This document shows, piece by piece, positions 34,850 through 45,270 of a DNA stretch of 64,000 nucleotides. Location of the stretch: positions 25,819,914 to 25,883,913 of the forward strand of contig CM034312.1 of the NCBI GenBank assembly GCA_019925795.1, written 5' to 3'. The position numbers were made by a program, and so were the translations under genes. Below the pieces are notes generated by a model. The model was not told the DNA's origin. It was given only the letters and a program-made list of their open reading frames with translations, and ran no database searches. Position 1 is the stretch's first letter. Each line of letters opens with the position of its first letter. Source of the DNA: Dendrobium chrysotoxum. Its lineage: Eukaryota; Streptophyta; Magnoliopsida; Asparagales; Orchidaceae.

Positions 34850-36200
34850 TATCAGATCTAGTAAAAAATCTGAACTACGAGTTCTAATTTTTGTATTATT
34901 TTCTATAAGGATAGACTTTGGGTTCTTATTTTTGGAGATCTGAGATAGGAGTTTCTATATGAGGCTCATTATTTAGATTATACTATCCATATTGGAAGTA
35001 GCAAGATGTGCATAAATTTGAGGGGTATATTTTGGTGTCCTGGATTGAAGAAGGATATATCAGAGTTTGTATCGAAGTGTGAGGCCTATAAGCTAGTGAA
35101 GGTAAAGCATTAGTGACCGGGAGGTCTTCTGCAGTCATTACTTATTCCAAAGTGGAAATGGGAGGAGATAATGATGGATTTTGTAATGGGTTTTCCTAGA
35201 TCGAGGCAGGGGCATGATGTTATTTGGGTTATTATCGATCGACTAATAAAATCTATCCATTTTATTCTAATTTGACCAACATAACTGGTGGTTGGGTTAG
35301 CATAGATATATGTTAAAGACATTATCATGTTGCATGATATGTCGAAGGTGATTATATCTGATCGAGATGGCATGTTTATCTTCATATTATGGAGAGGTAT
35401 TCAGCAGGCATTTGGTACGAAGTTGCACTTTAGTACGACTTTTCATCCGTAGACAAACTAACAGTCCAAAAGGACTGTTCATGTATTGGAGGATCTTCTG
35501 AGGTTATATGTTTTGGATTTTGGGGATAGTTGGGAGGATCATATCCTGTTGATAGAGTTTGCTTATAATAATAGTTATTAGTCTAGCATAGGTATGGCTC
35601 CTTATAAAACTCTCTACAATAGAAAATGTAGGACTCATTTGACTTTGACAGAGGTGGGAGATAGGCAGGTTATATGTTCAGCCTTTATGGATGATACTAT
35701 TGTAAAGATTAATTTGATTAGAGAAAGATTAAAATTTACACAGGATAGACAGAAGAAGTTTTACAATAAAAAATACAGATTGGTTGAGTTTTAGATTGGC
35801 AACCTTGTTTATGTCAAAGTTAGCCCTATGAAAGGTTTTAGTAAATTTGAGAGAATTAGCAAGCTCAGTCCAAGGTACATTGGACCATTTAAAATTATTA
35901 AGAGGATTGGTAGTTTTGCTTACATGTTATTATTACATGATCAAATATCTAATATATATAGTGTGTGTCATGTATTTTATTTGAGAAAATAGATGTCTGA
36001 TTCTGGGAAGATTATTTGCTGATGAAGTTGAGGTTTGTCAGAATCTACAATATAGGGAAGAACTTGAAAGAATTTTGGCATATGATGTGAAAAAAATTGA
36101 GAAGTAAACAAATTCTTATGGTCAAAGTGCAGTGGAAGCATAAAACTTTCAGAGAGGCTGATTGGGAGAAGGAATCTAATATAAGGCAGCTGTATCTTGG
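34850..36200 (+). pseudogene. gypsy A integrase and C-terminal domain
   Basis: Relics in several frames: ISDRDGMFI (about 35345), GTKLHFSTTFHP (about 35415), a segment with VHVLEDLLRLYVLDFGDSWE (35485), LIEFAYNNSY, GMAPYKTLYNRKCRTHL (35590), RERLKFTQDRQKKFYNKKYR (about 35730), LSPRYIGPFKIIKRIGSFAY (about 35865) and VCHVFYLRK. This covers the catalytic core and the GPY/F region of chromovirus integrases. Frequent TGG-to-TAG and CAG-to-TAG stops suggest C-to-T decay. Confidence 0.75.
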
Positions 36201-36263
36201 TTTATTCTAACTCATTCTATTTTGGAAATATCAATGATGACATTTTTTTTAAGGTGGGCAGAT

Positions 36264-37608
36264 TGTGAATCCTAAAAATTTTTAAGAATTTTTTTTGACC
36301 TAGAGTAGTCAATAATTATTTTACAAATCATTATAATCCAAATGATAAACCATCTTTGCTAGAACATTTATAGTATTGTATTTTAGCTTTTCTATTTTTT
36401 TCATAATTTTTGGGTGCTGTTGAAATTTTTTAAGAAATCGACACCTATCAGTACAAGTGGAGTTTTTGGGACCGTTAGGTATCCATTTTGTAAATCGATT
36501 TCACTAGAATTTTCTAAATAATAAGTTAATTTATGAATATTTTTCTATAATTTTTAAATTTTTGGATTTAAAAATATAAATAAATTTAGAAAAAAATTAT
36601 ATGTTAATATTAAATAATTAGAATAATTAATATTTTAAAATAATATCTAAATCCACTATATGTTATTAAATGATAAATTCCCATTTCATAAGAAAAATTG
36701 TTTAACAAAGAGCTTTTAGAAAAAGTTAAGAGAAAGAGAGGAGAGAGAAAGAAGAAAACTGGATTTTGGGCGACTTCGGGCCTTTTTCATCCATTGACCC
36801 AGTTGAGAAACATGTTCATCTTGAGGTAAGTCACATTATGCCGATCTCATTTTTTAAAAAATGCAGAATTTTGGCAAATTTTTTGATTAAAATTTTGTAA
36901 CCATTAGCGAAAAACGTTGATAACTTTGCACAGGTTAAACTTTCACCGTGTAACTTTTTATATGTTATAGAGATTACAATTATACACATTTTGATTATTT
37001 TCTAGAAATTTTGCAATGGGGATTTTGAAATTTGTGATGTTTTTATTGAATAAAAAATTATATAGATATTGAAAAATAATGGTGTAGTACAATAAAAATC
37101 TTAAAGCATCATTTTACACGATTCCTGGTAATTTGATAAATTTTTGAATATATGCATTTTTGCCAAATCGGATTTTCTATTGTTTACCATTATATAACAC
37201 TGTGAAATTTTGATACATGCTCAATTACTCTTTAATTATTATAATGTGATGATATATGTGCATATGTGATTAAATTATATATGTTGGGAGCCATAATGGG
37301 TCAAAATTCTCTGAGATTATGTCTGTGTCAGGGAGTTGCTTAGAGCAATAAGGGGCCATAATCCTTTGAGATTTCGTCTGAGACAAGGATATGTGATATG
37401 TTCTAGTGCTATAAGCAGAAATAAAAAAGGATTCATGAGGGGCCAAAATCTTGTGAGGTTTTGTCTGGGTTTAAGAAATGTGATTTAAACTACTCTGTGA
37501 TGTGAATTTTAATTTATTTACTCGTTCATCATTATTATTTAAATTAGGTAATAACTGTTATGCATTTATTATATCTCTTAGTATAGTAATTTATTTATTA
37601 AAATCACA
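36264..37608 (+). repeat. gypsy A 3' LTR, 3'-truncated
   Basis: Starts tgtgaatcc after aaggtgggcagat. Aligned with the 5' LTR until ttattaaaatcaca (37608), which corresponds to about 31962; the last ~470 bp are missing. Confidence 0.8.
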
Positions 37609-37869
37609 TGAATCAATACAGGATAACACCAAACTACAGTAATTAAAGGAAAGCCCATCGGCCCACCATCCTATGCAGGTCAATCAATCTCCAACCAATG
37701 GGTCAACCAATCTTTACTTGTCTTTTACACAAAAATTATTATCATAATATAATAACATTAATCTCAATCATATATCCACATTTATTTTTAATGCATTTCA
37801 GTAAATAAAGTCTAATTGAGCTTAATTTAAAAAATAAAAAAATATCATAATGGTAGAAAATAAAAATCA
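37609..37869 (-). repeat. gypsy B 5' LTR, second surviving block
   Basis: Matches about 27740-27985 of the other B LTR (ggaaagcccatcggcccacc against gaaaagcctatcggcccaac). LINE 3 is inserted at its right end; 37852-37869 is the left target duplication. Confidence 0.7.
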
Positions 37870-37903
37870 ACAACAACAACAACAACAACAAGCCTTTATC
37901 CCA

Positions 37904-39870
37904 CTACGTGGAGTCGGCTATGTGAATTCTTTTTCTCCATTGTGTCCTGTTAAAAGTCAAATTCTCATTTAAATCTAATAAAGAAAGATCATTTCTAATA
38001 TATTCTAACCAAGTCTTTTTAGGTCTAGCTCTACCTTTCTTAACATAAGTCAAATCTAAGTCCTCAGGAGGTTGCCATTTTATGTGACCAAACCATCTAA
38101 GGCGACTCTCTCTAATCTTATCTTCCATTGGAGCTACTCCAACCTTTTCATGAATATGCTCATTTCGTATCCTATCATTAAGGGTAAAGCCACTCATCCA
38201 CCTCAGCATCCTCATCTCTGCAACACTTAACTTAGAATTATGCTTCTATTTTAATGGCCAACATTCGGCACCATAAAGCATTGCAGGTCTCAGCACTATC
38301 TTATAGAATTTTCCCTTAAGTTTGAGGGGGGCTTTTCTATCACACAATAAGCCCGATGCATTCCTCCACTTCAACCATCCAACTTGGATTCTACTGATAA
38401 TATCCCTATCTATTTCACCATCACTCTGAACAATAGATCCAAGATATCTAAAACGTGTACTCTTATTAATGACTTGATCACCCAAAGTCACAATCCCCTC
38501 ATTAGGTCTATTATTACTAAAATTACACTCCATATATTCCATTTTAGATCTACTCCAGCAAAAACCTTTAGACTCTAAGGTTGACCTCCACAATTCTAGT
38601 TTACCTTCAACTCACTCTCTAATCTTATCAACAAGAAGAATATCATCAGCAAAAAGCATGTAACAAGGTACATCCTCTTGCAAATGTCTAGTGAGAACAT
38701 CCATGACTAAAGCAAAAAGATATGGGCTTAAGGCTGATCCTTGATGTAATCCAACCGAAATAAGGAAATACTTGGTCAAACCACCTTGTATTTGAATACA
38801 AGTAATAGCTCCTGCATACATATCTTTAATGATTTAAATATAAGCGTTATTAACTCTTTTCTTTTCAAGAACTCTCCATAGCACTTCTCTTGAAACTTTA
38901 TCATATGCTTTTTCTAAATCAATAAATATCATATGTAAATCCTCCTTATTCTCTCTATATTTCTCCATCAAACCTTTTAATAAATGTATGGCTTCCATAG
39001 TAGACCTACCCGGCATGAATCCAAATTAATTTTGAGAAACATTAGTATCACGTCGCAACCTATGCTCCATAACTCGTTCCCATAGTTTTAAAGTATGACA
39101 TTAACTTAATTCTTCTATAATTTGCACAATCTTGTGCATCACCTTTATTCTTAAAATAGGGATTAACACACTCATTCTCCACTCATCTGTCATCTTTTTA
39201 GTCTTCAAAATAGTATTAAAAAGTTTAGTAAGCAAAGAAATTCCTTCATCTCCTAAGCATTTTCACACCTCTATTAGAATATCATCAGATCCAACTTCTT
39301 TTCCACCCTTCATTTTCTTTAAAGCCTCTCTAACTTCAGTTTTACTAATACGCCAATAAAAATAGAAATCTTTATTTTCATTTAGGGTGCTAAGGTCACT
39401 ACAGTCAATTTTATTTTTACATCCTTCAATAAAAAGTTTAGAAAAATATCTCATCCACCTTTGTTGAATAACATCTTCTAAAAAAAGTACTTTTTGATCT
39501 TCATCCTTAATACACTTCACTTGAACTAAATCCTTACTACTCCTATATGTTTGTTTGGCTAACTTATACATATATCTTTCTCCCTCCTTAGTATCTAATC
39601 TACTATATAAATCACCAAAAGCTAAACCCTTTGCATCGCATATTGCTTTCTTAAAATCCTTACATGACTCTTTATATATTTTCCAATTATCAAAATTTTT
39701 ACAATTAAACTAATTTTTATAACAAATCTTCTTATTTTTAATCTTTTCTTGCACATTTGGATTCCACCACAAATTATTTTTACTATTAGGAGCTTTTCCC
39801 TTTGAAACTCCAAGCACATCTTTTGCAATATTCTTAATATCACTAGCCACTTTTTTCCACATAACATTAA
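37904..39870 (-). pseudogene. RTE LINE reverse transcriptase and C-terminal domain
   Basis: Continues the endonuclease on the minus strand: MYKLAKQTYRSSKDLVQVK (about 39570), DEWRMSVLIP, MPGRSTMEAIHLL (39016) and DLEKAYDKVSRE, GLHQGSALSPYLF, the catalytic LFADDILLVDK (about 38640), QVGWLKWRNASGLL, LYGAECWPLK, and the 103-codon tail frame 38215-37904. Compared with LINE 1 the tail has lost a few codons near 38055. Stops at about 38613, 38830 and 39025 break it. Confidence 0.85.
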
Positions 39871-39889
39871 CATCCTCATACACAGACAA

Positions 39890-40909
39890 AATCTTAAGAT
39901 CTAAAATCTTACTCTCAAAAATATTTTTGTTAATATTCTTTAAATACCCCCATCTAATCCTAGAATATTGTATTACTTTTTTTTATTTTCTGCCCATTAT
40001 CTTCAAGTTCAAAACTGATAAACGATATTGGGTACATAAATTTTCACTCGGAATAACTTTACAATCATTGCAATCTAAACGATCTAATTTTCTTATAAGA
40101 AAATAATCAATTTGAGTTGTACTGTATCAATTTTTATAAGTAATGAGATGTTTATTCCTTTTCTTAAATAAGGTATTAGCAATTAAAAAATTATAAGCTA
40201 AACAAAAATCTAATATGGACTTACCAGCTTCATTTGTCGTTCCAAACCCATGGCCACCATGAATGCTTTTAAAATCATCTACCTCTCTACGAACATATCC
40301 ATTTAAATCTCCTCTAATAAAAACTCTTTCTTCAAGAGGTATCTTTTATATTAATTCTTCTAAGTCATTCCAAAATTTTAATTTTGAATCCATATCCAAA
40401 CCCACTTGAGGAGCATAAGCACTTATAATGTTAATAATCTTAGCATCAATAACAATATTTAAAGCTATAATTCTATCTCCAATTCTATTGATATTTATAA
40501 CATTATTCTTCAAACTCTTATCTAAAATCATGCCTACACCATTTCTAATATGACTCCTACCAGAATACCAAAGTTTAAATCCTAAACTATCAATCTCCTT
40601 AGCCTTCTCTCCAACCTATTTAGTTTCCTGATTGCAAAGAATATTTATCTTCCTATGAATCATAATATCTATTAATTCCATTAATTTTCCTGTAAAGGAA
40701 TCTATATTCCAAGTTCCTATCCTAATTTTAGTTTCATGGACTAGCTTCTTTGCCCACATCCATCCTTGATGTGGGAACCCTCGCCTATTTAACACTGCAT
40801 CAGGGCTGCGGTGCAGCAGCCCTTGCACACTTGTCGCTGTATTCAGGCCATACAGAGCATTGCTTCTAGGGGACACCCTAGCATTAACATAATTTTTTAA
40901 AGTATTCAT
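39890..40909 (-). pseudogene. RTE LINE apurinic-type endonuclease domain
   Basis: Minus strand: KIRIGTWNIDSFTGKLMELI and NILCNQETK (about 40616-40735), the N-terminal N and E metal-binding motifs of APE-like LINE endonucleases; RIIALNIVIDAK and IISAYAPQVGLD (about 40400-40480); then RGDLNGYVRREVDDFKS and GGHGFGTTNEAGKS (about 40230-40320), and a later TTQIDYFLIRK (about 40100). Nicks target DNA to prime reverse transcription. Stops and at least two frameshifts. Confidence 0.8.
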
Positions 40910-41009
40910 GCCATTATTATTCGATAAGTTTTACACTGGCTATCGACTATCTAACGCAGCCCTTCACTTTTCTCATCCAGGACTTGGGACCTGGCAATGG
41001 CAGTGTTAA

Positions 41010-41891
41010 GGTAGATAATTAAAATCATACTAAAAAAATTCATATTTTTAAAATTTAACCAAATTATCAGATATTGCATAAATAACATTCTGAAGCTTTA
41101 ATTTAATTAAATCACTATTTTGGATGTCAAAATAAATTTTTGAGTAGATAAAAATCATTATATTTTTAAAATCACCCAGTGAAAATCTCAAATAAATACT
41201 CAAAATATTCATAATCTAAATCTTTATAACATATAAAAAGTTAAATAGTGAAAATTTTATCAATACAAAAGTATTCTCATTTTTTTATAACGGAAACACA
41301 AATTTGATCAAAAAATATCAAAAATACAAAATCTTTGAAATCAGAAATAGGGTAAAGATTTCTTATAGCGAGACGAGTAAATTTTCTAACTGAATCGACT
41401 GAGAAAAATTGCCCTGTGATCTCCAAATCCCAAATTCCCTTTCCTCTCTCCTCACTTTTCTCTCATTTTTCTCTAAAAACTTCTCTGTTGCCAAAAATGA
41501 AATGGGAAAAGGAATTCTAAGTAGTGCATTAAGATATTTAATTATAATATAATATAATTTTTTAATTTAGTCAAATTTTTAATATAAAATTCATATAAAT
41601 CATGTTGATCTTTAAGAATTATAGAATAAAACCACAAAAAAATATATTTTATTTAAAAAATATTGGTGAAATCGATTTACAAAACGGACACCTAATGGTC
41701 TCAAAATCCTCACTTGTACCAACAGTTGCCAATTTCTTAAAGATTTTCACTGGTGCCCACAATTTATGAAAAAATTTATGAAATTTAAATACTACAATCT
41801 CAATGATATGGATAAAATGGTTTACGATTTGGAGTTATGTTGACTCCAAAAAAAAAATATATTTGATAGAGTCAAAACATGGGCTTTTATA
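41010..41891 (-). repeat. gypsy B 5' LTR, third surviving block
   Basis: Matches about 27990-28792 of the intact LTR (gatattgcataaataacattctgaagc; ccaatttcttaaagattttcactggtgccc). Ends in gggcttttata, the minus-strand LTR start, followed by attaa. Confidence 0.75.
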
Positions 41892-42127
41892 ATTAAGAGA
41901 TTTTCTGTGAGAGTGCTTTGAGAGGTTGACTCCTTGAGAAATTTTGGAGCTTGGAGATGGAGGAGAAGTTGTGTGTGAGGGAGTAGTGTGAGGAGAATTC
42001 ATGCAGTTTCTCCAAGCAAGCTTCTACCTTAGTTCCTCAATGTATCTTCAGTAATCTTTTTGGTTTCACTAGGAAGAAATTTTTCAAGGCCAAAGATCAT
42101 CAGGTTCTCTAACTCACTAGGAGGGTG

Positions 42128-42312
42128 AAAAGGATTCTAAGTTTTCTACCTTATCAAGAGGATGAAAAAGATTCTAAGTTCTCTGCCTTACCAAGAAGGT
42201 GAAAAGGATTCTAGATTCTCTGCCTCATCAAGAGGGTGAAAAAGATTCAAGGCTCTCTTCCTCACCAGGAGGGTGAAAAAGATTTTCGTGCTTTGCCGCA
42301 CCAAGTTGGTAG
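42128..42312 (+). repeat. 37-bp tandem repeat in LTR C
   Basis: Five units starting at 42128, 42165, 42202, 42239 and 42276, exactly 37 bp apart; consensus about aaaaagattctaagttctct then gcctcaccaagagggtg. A diverged version lies in the inverted LTR at 45610-45790. Confidence 0.9.
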
Positions 42313-42829
42313 AATAGATTTTTTAAGGACTTTTCCTCCTTGCTGTGGGAGCTGAAGGAGAGTCACTAAAAGGTTTAGTGCATACCTAGAGAGGAGGACT
42401 CTGGGGAGTGGACATAAGTCAAGATTTGATCGAACCATTATAAATCTAATATGCTCATTCAACTTTTCTTTTCATGTTTTTTTTTCTGTACTTTAATTTT
42501 CCCTACATATTATATTCTTATAAGCATTTGTTGAGATTGTTGAGCTTTATTTTATTTTGAGAATTGTGAAAAATAAAATAAAATAAAATATTTCTTCACA
42601 TTTATTTTTTTACAAAAAATCCAAATGAGCAAAAAATATTTGTTTTATAAATTTCTTCTACTTAAGTTTGTGTAATTGGTTTTGAGATTTCAAAAGAAAA
42701 TTCTGAGAGAAAATTTTTAAAACACCAATTTATGTCCACCCCTCCTTTGGTTTGCCTTTGGCAGTTCAAATGGTTTGACAACCTATCTTTGAAAAGCTTT
42801 TTTTAAAGCTCTAACACAAGTCTATATTT

Positions 42830-43960
42830 TCTTAAATCAATCTTGGTGATGGAAAGATATACAAGGTCAAAGTTATAGTAGTCATTATAATTTATGCAAA
42901 AGTTAGTATGAAAAGATTAATTCATGATGTTCTCTTTGTGTCGGGATAAACTCAAAACTTGCTGCATGTTGGTTAATGGCTACAACATTGCTATCTATTT
43001 ATTTTTAATGCTGTTGAATACAAAATCTACTTCAAAGATAAGAATAATCCTATCATAAATATGAAAAGTGACTCAAAATAAAAATTTTCCACTTATCAAG
43101 TCAACTAATTATTTCTTTAATATAAAGTATTAATGAATCTTATTGATGCACTTGAGATATAATCAATATTATTATAAAGGCTTCACTTTTTTAAAAGGGA
43201 ATAATATGATTCATAGACTTACACATTTAAAGAAAGATCAAATTTGTGAAGGCTATATCTATGACAAGTTACATCACCTTTATTTTCCAAAGATAGCATT
43301 AGAGCAAAGACTCCACTTGAACTTGCACTTTTTAATATTTGTGTTCAACCAAAGGCATCCTCAATCACTCAATAATGATTTTTTTGGTATTTTTTTAATG
43401 ACTATAGTAGGATGATCTAGGTTTTCTTTTTCAAGCAAAAGTCAATAGCATTCTCCACCTTTCTTAAATTCAAAGCTTCTATTGACAAATATATTAGCAA
43501 TCAAATAAGGACTTTAATGACTGATCAAAGTGGAAAGTTCCTTTCTACTCAATTCACTAATTCTTGCAAAGAACAAAATAAAGAAGATATCTCACTATAC
43601 AAAAAAATGTTAGAATAAAATTGGGTTGTGTACTAATGCAGAAATGGCATGCTACATGCTAAAGTGATAAAATCATCCAAGTAAAATTTGGGCTAAAGTT
43701 ATAAATAGTGCAACTTTTATTATCAATTAAACTCCTAAAAATATAGTTTAATATATGATACCTCATAAAGCTTGTCACAGGAAAAAGTCTTGGGTAAAAT
43801 TTTCAAAAGTTTTTGTATGAATCTCTTATGCTTTTATTCCATTGCAACATAAGAAAAAAGCTATTGTGAAAGGGATTTTTATTGAATATAATAAGGAATC
43901 TTAAGCTTGAAGGCTTATAATACAAAAAAAAGAACTTATTATTTCTCTAGAGTTTGTATT
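42830..43960 (+). pseudogene. copia D pre-integrase and integrase
   Basis: Resumes copia D after LTR C: LGDGKIYKVKV near 42850 and RLIHDVLFVSG near 42920 (pre-integrase strand motif), then the zinc-binding region (about 43200), the integrase core NDYSRMI (43400, for DDYSRM), FLKFKASIDKY, IRTLMTDQSGKFLSTQFTN (about 43510, for TDRGGEF) and later RDFY-like sequence. Many stops. It ends exactly at the TTA target of the Harbinger-like element. Confidence 0.65.
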
Positions 43961-43962
43961 TA

Positions 43963-44777
43963 GGAGCTGTTTGGTTGGTTGTAAAGTGAATGCAGTGTAA
44001 AGTTAATACTTTGGGCCTGTTTAGTTGGCTGTAAAGTGAATACAGAGGAATTAGTTTTTCTGTTGAGTTGGATGTACATAGAGTAAATTAAAATCAATTG
44101 AATCGAATGGCGTATACTCACAGTCACTCCGGACAAAGAGGGAAGAAGCGTATGTAGATGCTAAGTAGTGGTCGCTATTTGGATCGAAGCAAGGACGGGC
44201 AAATGGGGGGAATCATTGGATGGTCAGACCCTTGCATGCAGTTGAGGGAGATGGTGCTTTGGCCATTCTCGTGTAGAAAAAATAAATGAGAGGGGACTAG
44301 GCTTCAGCCCTTGGAATACACAATGAAGCAAATGAAAGGAGAATGAGCGGAAGAAGAGGAATCGAGAAAAATCGTTTGGATATTCCTGCATGTTGAATCA
44401 TGCGGATCTTCCTGCATGCAAAGTTGAACAACAACGAAGGAGTTAAAAAAGTAACCCCTCACGCCAAGCAACGAAGACAAATGACAATGAAGAAATAGAG
44501 AAGATGAAAAGCAAACCCTGGTACAGAACTCTACCTCACTTGAAGCAACAGGAAGAAATGAAGAAGTATTCCCGTGAGCTCCTCTCTCTCACATGATGAA
44601 TTCCTTTTTGCTCAATTTGAGCAGGTTTACTTTACATGCTAAAAGAACTAAAGCAGGGAATTCCAAATACATTAGGAATTTATTTTACTTTACTCAAGTA
44701 TCCAACCAAACACCAAAAAGTGAAAAAGCAAATATTTCACAATGCTTGCATTCACTTTTCCTCCAACCAAACAACCC
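43963..44777. mobile_element. Harbinger/Tourist-like element inside copia D
   Basis: 815 bp with inverted ends GGAGCTGTTTGGTTGG and, reverse-complemented from the right, GGGTTGTTTGGTTGG, each followed by AAAGTGAATGCA-like sequence. TTA at 43960-43962 and 44778-44780 is the target duplication. The left end is duplicated: gggcctgtttagttggctg with the same aaagtgaata continuation recurs at 44012. No transposase. Same class of ends as 6993-7899. Confidence 0.8.
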
Positions 44778-44780
44778 TTA

Positions 44781-45270
44781 ATGTGATGATAACATGTCAA
44801 TAAGTAGATTTGTGGGGCTATTCGAGTGATGGTATGTGGATGTGTGATATTTCTGATTACGTTCAACTTTTTCCCTGCCTATTCCTTTGCCTATTTCATG
44901 TGCAGGTCATTTGCTTGCCTAGGTGGGTTTGGGAGTAGATTGGATCAGCACTTGTGTATTGTACATGGTAGCATTACAGATACTACACGCCTGAGCTTGT
45001 ATAGCTATTTCCATCTTAATTTTCCTTTTCATCCTTGGTGTTTTTATTAGTTTTCTATTAGGTTATTTTTATGGTGCATTATTAATTATTACCTTATCGG
45101 GTTGGAGGCGGATATCACTTGGCTTAACTTCATTTTTGTCATTGCTACCTGTCCTTATCCGGCTGCTAATATAATATTGGGGTTTTTTGGCATTATAATT
45201 AGGAGTGGTTGTTATTTCATTATGGTTTACAAGTGGATGATTATCTGGTCTATGAAAGTTTGCGAGGGGT
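44781..45270. other. unclassified insert, left part
   Basis: Not copia D coding sequence. It contains a possible splice acceptor (cctatttcatgtgcag at about 44906). With 46912-47490 it may form one insert that was later split by the inverted LTR C copy. No protein family recognised. Confidence 0.4.

Larger units (their letters stand above)
30652..37608 (+). mobile_element. gypsy element A (chromovirus-like), plus strand, nested in B
   Basis: LTR 30652-32430, primer-binding site at 32439, gag, protease, RT, integrase, purine-rich aaggtgggcagat, then LTR 36264-37608. The second LTR lacks its last ~470 bp, and the B sequence resuming after it lacks ~670 bp, so one deletion probably spans the junction. 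The five bases before the element (taatg) therefore cannot be matched on the right. Pol is shortened: the RT active-site half and RNase H are missing between about 34815 and 34850. Stops throughout. Domain order PR-RT-IN is that of Ty3/gypsy. Confidence 0.85.
37870..41009 (-). mobile_element. RTE-clade LINE, full length with target duplication (LINE 3)
   Basis: A 3.14-kb LINE on the minus strand with endonuclease, RT, 3'-UTR block (tcccactacgtgg) and (TTG)n tail. It is flanked by 18-bp direct repeats, ggtagaaaataaaaatca (37852-37869) and ggtagataattaaaatca (41010-41027), 16 of 18 identical. Minus-strand 5' end: TTAACACTGCCATTGCCAGG. On both sides lies gypsy B LTR sequence that is continuous in the intact LTR (about 27985), which confirms the borders. 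Its coding region has stops and frameshifts. Confidence 0.9.
26753..41891 (-). mobile_element. gypsy element B (gag-only), minus strand, interrupted
   Basis: Left LTR 26753-28792 (2040 bp); internal region 28793-30330 (1.5 kb); right LTR 30331-41891, interrupted by gypsy A and LINE 3. Flanks are attga (26748-26752) and attaa (41892-41896), four of five bases. In minus-strand terms the LTR begins TGTAATAGCCCA and is preceded by a purine-rich TAAGGTGGATAGAT. The internal region has only gag and goes straight to the 3' end, so pol is absent. The LTR is related to that of gypsy A (same order of aagaaatcg/aagaaattgg, gttaggt/attaggt words). Confidence 0.75.
26000..42780 (+). repeat. LTR C (solo LTR), itself split by gypsy B
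   Basis: Two blocks, 26000-26752 and 41892-42780, together 1642 bp, align from end to end with the inverted LTR at 45271-46911 (1641 bp). The start is tgttgcaatcc and the end ggtttgaca. Contents in order: ttttgatgataataaatatt near the start, decayed atcatc/ggatcg palindromes, ctatttaagct at the middle, a 37-bp tandem repeat, and a pyrimidine-rich end (cacccctcctttgg). No second LTR or internal region belongs to it: both sides are copia D protease/pre-integrase sequence, so it reads as a solo LTR. Its target duplication is not clear. Confidence 0.7.

Noticed and set aside
42128..42312. CRISPR-like regular spacing
   Set aside because: The units are contiguous 37-bp copies without unique spacers, inside a plant LTR.
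44826..45050. 74-codon frame as a small gene
   Set aside because: No conserved motif, Kozak-type context or supporting exon; lies in an unclassified insert.
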